NCBI GenBank assembly: GCA_035575515.1
Contig: DATLXU010000112.1
Span: 1 to 11,960, forward strand
Length of the DNA stretch: 11,960 bases
Source: DATLXU01 sp035575515
GTDB taxonomy: Bacteria; Acidobacteriota; Blastocatellia; UBA7656
Reading direction: 5' to 3'
Made by a program: the position numbers and the translations under genes. The number at the start of each line of letters is the position of its first letter. Position 1 is the first letter of the stretch. The notes under the pieces are model-generated. The model was given only the letters and a program-made list of their open reading frames with translations, was not told where the DNA came from and did not search any database. This document shows, piece after piece, positions 1 through 4,780 of this stretch.

Positions 1-21
1 CAGACACAATTAAACAACAAG

Positions 22-28
22 AAGGTGG
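22..28 (+). promoter_or_regulatory. Probable ribosome binding site of lon
   Basis: AAGGTGG lies 4 bases before the TTG at 33, an acceptable but short spacing. The same bases would encode Glu-Gly-Gly if translation began upstream, because no in-frame stop occurs between base 3 and 33. The site is therefore evidence for, not proof of, the TTG start. Confidence 0.45.
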
Positions 29-32
29 AAGA

Positions 33-2414
33 TTGCTAGAGCTTCCGATATTGCCGCTGCGCAATACGGTCATTTTTCCATCAGGTATAACGCCGCTGAC
101 TGTGGGCCGCCCGCTATCGCTTGCGGCGGCTGAGGCGGCGCTTGCGACGGAAGAGAAATTACTCGGAGTCATCGCACAACGCGAAGACGGCGAGGCTGAG
201 CCTACACCGAGCAAGCTTTATCAAATCGGCACGCTCATCGTCATCAATCGAATGATGCGCTCGCCGGGCAACGAAGAAGTCCTGCACTTAATAGTTCAGG
301 GCCAAGAGCGATTCCGCGTCATCGGCTTCACCGAACAGGCGCCGTATCTGAAAGCCCGCGTCGAGATTTTGCCTGAGCCTACAAGAGAAGAGACGCCCGA
401 AGTCGAAGCTCTGCGGCGCAACATCTTCGCGCTTGTGCAGCAGGCGCTTAATCTGCTTCCAAACGTGCCCGCAGAGATTCGCAACATCATTGTTCAGACC
501 GATGACGCGATACGATTGGCGTACTTTTTAGGCTCAGTGCTTGAGCTTGAGACGGCGCAGGAGCAGGCGCTGCTTGAGGCTAACACTGAAAGCGAGTTGC
601 TTCGGCTGATGCACTCGTATCTGGCGCGCGAAGTCGAGGTGCTTGAGATTCGCAGCAAGATTGCCAATCAGGCGCAGGAAGAACTCGGCAAGGCGCAGCG
701 CGATTACATCCTGCGCGAGCAGATGAAGCAGATTCAAAAAGAGCTTGGCGAAGCCGAGCCTGAGCAGGCCGAAGCGAAGCTGCTGCGCGAGCGAATCGAA
801 AAGGCCGATCTGCCCGAAGACGTTCGCAAAGAGGCCGACCGCGAGCTGCGCCGCCTTGAGCGACTTCCGGCAGCCGCGCCCGATTATCACGTCATTCGCA
901 CTTATCTCGAATGGATACTCGACATCCCATGGAACAAGGGCACTGAGGATAATCTCGATCTGAATCACGCGCGCGAAGTGCTCGACGAAGACCATTACGA
1001 TCTTGATGACATCAAGGAGCGAATACTTGAACACCTCGCGGTCATCAAGCTCAATCCGAAAACGAAAGCGCCTATCTTGTGTTTTGTCGGCCCTCCCGGC
1101 GTTGGAAAGACGAGTCTGGGCCAATCAATCGCTCGCGCGATGGGGCGCAAGTTCGAGCGAATGTCCTTAGGCGGCGTGCGCGACGAAGCGGAGTTGAGGG
1201 GACATCGTCGCACGTACATCGGCGCGATGCCCGGTCGAATAATTCAAGCTCTTCGGCGCGCAGGCGTGAACAATCCCGTGATGATGCTTGACGAAGTCGA
1301 CAAGCTCGGAATGGATTTCCGTGGCGATCCGGCTTCGGCCCTTTTAGAGATACTCGACCCGGCGCAGAATTTTTCGTTCCGCGATCACTACATGGATTTG
1401 CCTTTCGATTTGTCGAAGGTCTTTTTCATAGCGACGGCGAATTCGCTCGCGCCGATACCGCCCGCGCTGCGCGACCGCATGGAGGTGATAAGGCTTTCGG
1501 GTTACAGCGAAGAGGAGAAGCTGCACATCGCGCGACGTTACCTTGTGCCGCGACAGATTAAAGAAGCGGGGCTTGCCGAAGAGCAGCTTCAATTCACCGA
1601 CGAAGCGATTGAAGCCATCATCAGCCGCTATACGCGCGAAGCAGGAGTGCGCCAGCTTGAGCGAACCATCGGGCGTGTAGCTCGCAAGATTGCGCTCAAG
1701 GTCGCGCAGGGCAAAGGCGATGTTTTCACGATCAAGCCTGAAGACCTCGAAGACCTGCTTGGCCACGAAATGTTCTTTCACGAGATGGCGCGCAAGCAGT
1801 TGCCGCTCGGCGTGGCGACCGGTCTTGCTGTGACGGAGATGGGCGGCGAGGTATTGTTCATCGAAGCGACGTTGCTGCCGGGATCGAAGGGGCTAACACT
1901 GACGGGCCAGCTCGGCGACGTGATGCAGGAGTCTGCCCGCGCAGCGCACAGCTATCTGTGGTCGCACTCGAACGAGCTTGGATTTGATTGCAAAGATTTG
2001 TTCGAGAAGAACGGATTGCACATTCACGTTCCTGCGGGCGCAACGCCAAAAGACGGCCCTTCGGCGGGCGTGGCGATTGTCTCTGCCCTCGCGTCGTTGT
2101 GCAGCGGGCGGCCCGTTCGCAGCGACACGGCTATGACGGGCGAGATTACGTTGAGCGGGCTTGTGTTTCCCGTAGGCGGCATCAAGGGCAAAGTGCTTGC
2201 GGCCCGTCGTGCTGGGATCAAGCGTGTGATTTTGCCCAAGCGCAACGAGCCTGACTTAAAGGACGTGCCTGAAGAAGCGCTGCGCGATCTTGAGATTCAC
2301 TTTGTCGAGCGCATTGATGAGTTATTGCCGCTGACGCTTCAGCCGACAGGCGAAGGAGCGACGGAAAAGCCCGAAGCTGAAGCTGTCGCCACAACAAGCG
2401 AAGGCGGGATTTGA
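33..2414 (+). CDS. lon: ATP-dependent protease La (Lon)
   Basis: Cytoplasmic AAA+ serine protease that unfolds and degrades damaged and selected regulatory proteins; 793 residues, close to the roughly 780-800 usual for bacterial LonA. An N-terminal LON substrate-binding domain begins with ELPILPLRNTVIFP and covers about residues 1-200. A charged helical region follows (about 210-300). The AAA+ module has Walker A GPPGVGKT at 353-360 (Lys359) and Walker B MMLDEVDK at 417-424. The C-terminal protease domain has PKDGPSAG with catalytic Ser677 and the GGIKGK motif with catalytic Lys720; their 43-residue spacing matches the known Ser-Lys dyad of E. coli Lon. The last 25 residues are a low-complexity Glu/Ala/Thr tail. 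The TTG start follows AAGGTGG at 22-28. However, the frame stays open to the window edge, so translation could begin further upstream. No intact terminator lies directly behind the stop; the palindromic element at 2469-2611 is the first strong structure. Identity is certain, the exact start is not. Confidence 0.98.
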   Translation: MLELPILPLRNTVIFPSGITPLTVGRPLSLAAAEAALATEEKLLGVIAQREDGEAEPTPSKLYQIGTLIVINRMMRSPGNEEVLHLIVQGQERFRVIGFTEQAPYLKARVEILPEPTREETPEVEALRRNIFALVQQALNLLPNVPAEIRNIIVQTDDAIRLAYFLGSVLELETAQEQALLEANTESELLRLMHSYLAREVEVLEIRSKIANQAQEELGKAQRDYILREQMKQIQKELGEAEPEQAEAKLLRERIEKADLPEDVRKEADRELRRLERLPAAAPDYHVIRTYLEWILDIPWNKGTEDNLDLNHAREVLDEDHYDLDDIKERILEHLAVIKLNPKTKAPILCFVGPPGVGKTSLGQSIARAMGRKFERMSLGGVRDEAELRGHRRTYIGAMPGRIIQALRRAGVNNPVMMLDEVDKLGMDFRGDPASALLEILDPAQNFSFRDHYMDLPFDLSKVFFIATANSLAPIPPALRDRMEVIRLSGYSEEEKLHIARRYLVPRQIKEAGLAEEQLQFTDEAIEAIISRYTREAGVRQLERTIGRVARKIALKVAQGKGDVFTIKPEDLEDLLGHEMFFHEMARKQLPLGVATGLAVTEMGGEVLFIEATLLPGSKGLTLTGQLGDVMQESARAAHSYLWSHSNELGFDCKDLFEKNGLHIHVPAGATPKDGPSAGVAIVSALASLCSGRPVRSDTAMTGEITLSGLVFPVGGIKGKVLAARRAGIKRVILPKRNEPDLKDVPEEALRDLEIHFVERIDELLPLTLQPTGEGATEKPEAEAVATTSEGGI

Positions 2415-2468
2415 AAGCGAAGCCCGAAGAAGCAAGAGCGCCGTAAAGAAGTGAAGCCCTGAAAGGAC

Positions 2469-2611
2469 AATGCCATTAAGTTAAGAAATAGCCACAAAGA
2501 GGCGAAAAGAGCGCAAATGAGAATGTCTTTGGCGCTCAAGCAGCTCGTCTCACTTCTTTTTGAGGCTTTTGAGCATTTTCGTGGCCTCTTACTTCTTAAC
2601 TTAATGCCATT
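2469..2611. mobile_element. MITE-like palindromic element with flanking direct repeats
   Basis: A 143-bp non-coding element is bounded by 19-bp terminal inverted repeats, 2469-2487 and 2593-2611, which match at 18 of 19 positions (core ATTAAGTTAAGAA). Immediately outside them lie 13-bp direct repeats, 2456-2468 and 2612-2624, matching at 12 of 13 (GCCCTGAAAG[G/T]AC). This is the layout of a target-site duplication. The interior is imperfectly palindromic: a GCCAC motif follows each repeat inward, and purine-rich stretches on one side face pyrimidine-rich ones on the other. A transcript could therefore fold into one long irregular hairpin. There is no room for a transposase. It sits between the convergent ends of lon and a small secreted-protein gene and could also act as a bidirectional transcription stop. 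A 13-bp duplication is longer than most IS families make, so the mobilising enzyme is unknown. Confidence 0.72.
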
Positions 2612-2925
2612 GCCCTGAAAGTACGCGGTTCGACAGGTCGGTGCATACACAATTCTGTGATATATCGGTGTGAATCGTTCGTAATATCGCTGCCGTCGAG
2701 AAAGACCTTAATGGTTGCGTTGAGGCTCGTCAGGTGCGAAGCCTCGATGCGCAGATCGAACTGTTGATCGGTCAAGACTCTGAATCTTTCGGGCAGGCGA
2801 ATCATCACAAGGGGTCCGCTTTGCAATGAAACGCCTGCGGCTGAAACAATATTCACGATGGGCACGGTTGTCATGATTATGACTGCCAACTTCGCAAGCA
2901 GCGCAAATACGATTGTCTTTTTCAT
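2596..2925 (-). CDS. Small secreted protein, probably a 5' fragment cut short by the adjacent element
   Basis: 109 residues from an ATG at 2925 that follows AAGGAGGA with 5-base spacing; a longer start 14 codons upstream would bury this ribosome binding site in coding sequence, so 2925 is preferred. Residues 1-29 form a signal peptide: Lys-Lys, a hydrophobic core at about 5-24, and a likely cleavage at VSA-AG. The mature part (GPLVMIRLPERFRVLTDQQFD and on to LNATIKVFLDGSDIT) looks like the first strands of an Ig-like or beta-sandwich domain and then stops. The final residues MALS and the TAA stop are encoded by the terminal inverted repeat of the 2469-2611 element, so the native C-terminus was probably lost or replaced on insertion. 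Function not recognised. It follows the 77-residue gene after 11 bases and is very likely co-transcribed with it. It may be a degraded gene. Confidence 0.62.
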   Translation of the reverse strand: MKKTIVFALLAKLAVIIMTTVPIVNIVSAAGVSLQSGPLVMIRLPERFRVLTDQQFDLRIEASHLTSLNATIKVFLDGSDITNDSHRYITELCMHRPVEPRTFRAMALS

Positions 2926-2930
2926 GATTT

Positions 2931-2939
2931 TCCTCCTTA
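2931..2939 (-). promoter_or_regulatory. Strong ribosome binding site overlapping the upstream stop codon
   Basis: On the minus strand the TAA stop of the 77-residue gene (2939-2937) runs directly into the Shine-Dalgarno sequence AAGGAGGA (2938-2931) of the secreted-protein gene. Ribosomes finishing the first gene would unload on the start region of the second, which suggests translational coupling. Confidence 0.7.
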
Positions 2940-3170
2940 GTTGCTTGTGGCATTCCTTGGGATGCAAACTGTCTTTGCTCCTGGTGAAGCGCCTCTCAGC
3001 GCAATAGACAGAAGCTCCAACATCGCTTCGTCGCGGGCATTTGGCTTTATTGCCTGCTCGCTCAATGACTGCATTACACTGATGTACTCAAGCACCTCAG
3101 CGACTTCGTCTTGCGTCAACGTGTCCGCTTTGTGCTTGAGCAATTGGCGATTAATCATCTCTTTACTCAT
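2937..3170 (-). CDS. Small hypothetical protein, first gene of a two-gene unit
   Basis: 77 residues. The ATG at 3170 is preceded by GAGGTG with 4-base spacing. The protein is soluble and largely helical, with no signal peptide or membrane segment. It has a Lys/Arg-rich N-terminus (MSKEMINRQLLKHKADTL), a central acidic helix (DEVAEVLEYISVMQSL), a second helix (ARDEAMLELLSIALRG) and a short tail with one Cys (KTVCIPRNATSN). Size and helix pattern recall small antitoxin-like or adaptor proteins, but there is no diagnostic motif and no toxin-like partner: the next gene encodes an exported protein. No function is assigned. The opposite strand also carries an open frame here, but the start signal and hydrophilic composition favour this strand. 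Confidence 0.6.
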   Translation of the reverse strand: MSKEMINRQLLKHKADTLTQDEVAEVLEYISVMQSLSEQAIKPNARDEAMLELLSIALRGASPGAKTVCIPRNATSN

Positions 3171-3327
3171 ATCTCACCTCTAGCTGATGGTTGTTCAATG
3201 CAAAACGAATGAGCTTCAAGAATTGATGGGCAGGATAATCTGAGCAGGTTACAGTGGTGTGACCTGAGATTTAAAATTGGGTGAAATCTGTCCGTGCCGG
3301 CTTGAAGCTGCAATCAGCAAGCGGCGC

Positions 3328-3381
3328 GCTCGCAACGAGCGGCAACAACCCTGGCGGGAGTGGTTGTTTGTTGCAACGAGC
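3328..3381. repeat. Short repeats and hairpins upstream of the phased operator array
   Basis: In the 294-base gap between the divergent genes at 3170 and 3465 there is a perfect small hairpin, GCTCG-CAA-CGAGC (3328-3340). A second, AACAACC/GGTTGTT with an 11-base loop (3344-3368), follows. GCAACGAGC occurs twice (3332-3340 and 3373-3381). These lie just left of the operator-like array at 3389. They may be binding sites or transcript structure from the leftward gene; the stems are short and coincidence is possible. Apart from these and the operator array, I see nothing coding in the gap. Confidence 0.35.
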
Positions 3382-3388
3382 ATGAAAT

Positions 3389-3441
3389 TAATAAAGATTT
3401 AAGATTGAAGTAATAGGCATCTAATAACCCGCTTTTACACT
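3389..3441 (+). promoter_or_regulatory. Phased TAAT direct-repeat operator with -10 element (copy 1)
   Basis: Four units, TAAT at 3389, TAAG at 3400, TAAT at 3411 and TAAT at 3422, recur at exactly 11-bp intervals, one helical turn apart. The last begins 14 bp before TACACT (3436-3441), which matches four of six positions of the bacterial -10 consensus. There is no recognisable -35. The whole arrangement, including unit phasing and distance to the -10, is repeated at 8331-8383. This is the architecture of promoters activated by OmpR/PhoB-family winged-helix proteins, whose tandem sites replace the -35. A start site near 3448 would give a leader of about 17 bases before the ATG at 3465. The regulator is not known; the standalone winged-helix protein at 4316-4669 is the obvious candidate. 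Confidence 0.6.
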
Positions 3442-3464
3442 TAACATCGGCAGGAATCAAAACT

Positions 3465-3713
3465 ATGGAAGCGCATAGAACCATGTCGAAGAATTTGGCA
3501 AAGAGCGCAACGAAGCTGGAGCGCAGGGTTGAAAATAAAGTTGTGGCGATACGGCGAGTAGTGTGCGAGTACAATCAGGCCGTTGAAAACCCGGAAGACT
3601 ACAATCAGGCTGAACGGATTAGAAAGCAGCAGGAAATGGAGCGTATTGTGGGCGAGTATATTCAACTGTGCAAAGCTCTGAGAAGACTGCGCAATAAGTT
3701 GCAACGCAGGTGA
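3465..3713 (+). CDS. Small basic helical hypothetical protein
   Basis: 82 residues, strongly basic and predicted almost wholly helical, with no signal peptide or transmembrane segment. Residues 8-36 and 48-82 look like two amphipathic helices joined near the NPED turn; the C-terminus RRLRNKLQRR is a dense cationic patch that could contact nucleic acid, membrane or an acidic partner. The ATG at 3465 has AGGA at 3452-3455 with 9-base spacing; a second ATG at 3483 lacks a comparable site. It is the first gene behind the phased operator and lies 30 bases ahead of the chosen start of the coiled-coil gene at 3744, so the two form an operon. No family recognised. The second locus (8402) has no counterpart of this gene. 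Confidence 0.66.
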   Translation: MEAHRTMSKNLAKSATKLERRVENKVVAIRRVVCEYNQAVENPEDYNQAERIRKQQEMERIVGEYIQLCKALRRLRNKLQRR

Positions 3714-3743
3714 GCATATTGCCTGATGATGAGGAAGATGGCA

Positions 3744-4160
3744 ATGGTTGATAGAGGATCAGCATACGAGAAATGCGTAGCGGAGTTGGAAATGGCTCAA
3801 ATAATTCTAAGCAATATGACTGAGAGTAAAAGCGCAACCGAAGGACAGATTCATGAAGCAAGAGTCAAGGCCAAAAAACTCGAAATAAAGCTGGCCGGGG
3901 CAAAGCTGGCGCAGGCCGAGTTTTACCTGGATTTACTGAAAGCGCGCGTGGATTACCTGGAAGCTCGCGCGGCAAGAGGGGATGCCATAACAAAGCGGGA
4001 GCAAGCCGAATTGGAATGGGTGCGCGAGGCATTGCCGGTCAATAGCGCAACAGTCGAACGGCTGGCAGCAGAGCTTGAACGGCAAAGACGAGAATTGGAA
4101 CTGATACTCGCCGATTTTGAAGAGACGGAACTGGCTCTTCGTAGTCTCGATAGAGACTAA
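3744..4160 (+). CDS. Coiled-coil hypothetical protein, paralog of the 8402-8806 product
   Basis: 138 residues from the ATG at 3744. In-frame ATGs also occur at 3726, 3729 and 3738, but GAGGAAG (3731-3737) sits 6 bases before 3744. The N-terminus from there (MVDRGSAYEKC) also aligns directly with that of the paralog (MIDKRSVYERC). The protein is helical and rich in Ala, Leu, Glu and Lys. Its most conserved block, residues 46-75, contains LEIKL, LAQAEFYLD and DYLEAR. A charged heptad-like helix at 84-130 is typical of a coiled coil. There is no signal peptide or membrane span. Ungapped alignment with the paralog gives 74 identities in 134 positions by hand count. One Cys (Cys11) is shared. Function unknown; a helical bundle or oligomeric scaffold is plausible. 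Confidence 0.75.
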   Translation: MVDRGSAYEKCVAELEMAQIILSNMTESKSATEGQIHEARVKAKKLEIKLAGAKLAQAEFYLDLLKARVDYLEARAARGDAITKREQAELEWVREALPVNSATVERLAAELERQRRELELILADFEETELALRSLDRD

Positions 4161-4173
4161 CTGGCGTTGCCAG
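4142..4173 (+). other. Two tandem hairpins across and after a stop codon
   Basis: TAGTCTC-GATA-GAGACTA (4142-4159) is a perfect 7-bp stem with a four-base loop and covers most of the TAA stop at 4158-4160. CTGGC-GTT-GCCAG (4161-4173) follows with no real gap. No U-tract comes after them, so this is not a canonical intrinsic terminator; they could protect the 3' end of the mRNA or pause polymerase. Confidence 0.5.
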
Positions 4174-4292
4174 CCTGCCGGACTTTGCACTCCCGCGCGG
4201 CCCGTGTTTTAGAGCATGGCGTGCAGGAACCCCTACTGCAAATACTCTTCTAGCCCAATAATCAAGAACGAGCAAGCCGGGTAATCTGGACA

Positions 4293-4324
4293 GCCAGATG
4301 ACCAGGGCTGATTTGTCATCTGGC
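4293..4324 (-). terminator. Perfect 10-bp inverted repeat at the end of the regulator gene
   Basis: GCCAGATGAC (4293-4302) and GTCATCTGGC (4315-4324) are perfect inverted repeats around a 12-base loop. The right arm contains the TGA stop (4318-4316) of the leftward winged-helix gene. In that direction no U-tract follows, so termination would have to be Rho-assisted. An operator role is also possible, since a dimeric regulator could bind a 10-10 palindrome. It lies 132 bases beyond the end of the rightward coiled-coil gene. Confidence 0.45.
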
Positions 4325-4669
4325 GTTTCCTGTCGCCTCAATATCGGTCGAAAGGCGGTAGCCAACGCCCGCCATGTTTTCTACACGAAAGCCGTGTCTG
4401 GCAAAAGCATGGCGGAGGCGATGGATATGCACGCGCAGGCTTGCTGAGTTGAATGGAGCATCTTGCCCCCAGGCATATCGCCATAGCTCTTCTGATCGGA
4501 CAAAGCCTCCAGCCGTGCGCGCAAGCCGCGAAAGAATTAAAAACTCTTTGCGCGAAAGCAGGATGCGCTGACCGCCGCAGGTGACATAGTAGTTATCGTG
4601 CTCCACACGCAAGACGCCGTCATCGTAAACACTACTCTCTCGGAGATTATCCTCGCGCTGACGCCACAT
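4316..4669 (-). CDS. Standalone OmpR/PhoB-type winged-helix DNA-binding protein
   Basis: 117 residues from the ATG at 4669; a TTG start at 4726 would add 19 residues but has no ribosome binding site and lies in the terminator of the receptor gene. The fold is that of the Trans_reg_C effector domain. A short N-terminal beta-sheet (VLRVEHDNYYVTCGGQRILLS) leads into the first helices (RKEFLILSRLARTAGGFVRSEELWRYAWG). The recognition helix region is SASLRVHIHRLRHAFARHG, and the wing hairpin (FRVENMAGVGYRLS) ends in the GYRL signature typical of the family. No receiver domain precedes it, and no membrane, WD40 or TPR region follows. It therefore lacks any visible sensor or phosphorylation site: it is a one-domain regulator or a remnant of a larger one. 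It lies 111 bases downstream of the Oar-like receptor gene on the same strand, behind that gene's terminator. Its targets could be the 11-bp-phased sites at 3389 and 8331. Confidence 0.85.
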   Translation of the reverse strand: MWRQREDNLRESSVYDDGVLRVEHDNYYVTCGGQRILLSRKEFLILSRLARTAGGFVRSEELWRYAWGQDAPFNSASLRVHIHRLRHAFARHGFRVENMAGVGYRLSTDIEATGNAR

Positions 4670-4724
4670 AAATGCCTGCGCTGGTTCGATCTGTTGGTGA
4701 GGGGGCTGCCTGCTAGCCTGAAGC

Positions 4725-4771
4725 AAAAATATGGATCGCTCGCGCCTGTAGTCTCTGAGGGCGAGCGATCC
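4725..4771 (-). terminator. Intrinsic terminator of the Oar-like receptor gene
   Basis: Read leftward, a perfect 11-bp GC-rich stem, GGATCGCTCGC (complement of 4771-4761) pairing with 4743-4733, with a 17-base loop, is followed within 3 bases by a U5 run (4729-4725). The hairpin starts 9 bases past the receptor stop codon. It should separate the receptor transcript from the winged-helix gene, apart from read-through. Confidence 0.85.
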
Positions 4772-4780
4772 GTGTTGAAG

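Noticed and set aside
534..1124. 196-codon minus-strand frame inside lon
   Set aside because: Antisense to the AAA+ and helical regions of Lon; the composition mirrors the Glu/Arg-rich codons of the real gene.
2339..2650. 103-codon minus-strand frame across the palindromic element
   Set aside because: It lies mostly in the repeat and the antisense of the lon 3' end; frames of this sort are generated by the element itself.
2937..3170. Toxin-antitoxin pair with the gene at 2596-2925
   Set aside because: The partner has a clear signal peptide and no toxin motif, and the 77-residue protein lacks a recognisable DNA-binding fold.
2941..3183. 80-codon plus-strand frame opposite the 77-residue gene
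   Set aside because: It has no ribosome binding site, while the minus-strand frame has GAGGTG at good spacing and continues into a coupled gene pair.
3328..3441. CRISPR-like repetition because of regularly spaced short repeats
   Set aside because: Units are 4-6 bases at one-helical-turn spacing, with no long conserved repeat or spacer; this is an operator pattern, not an array.
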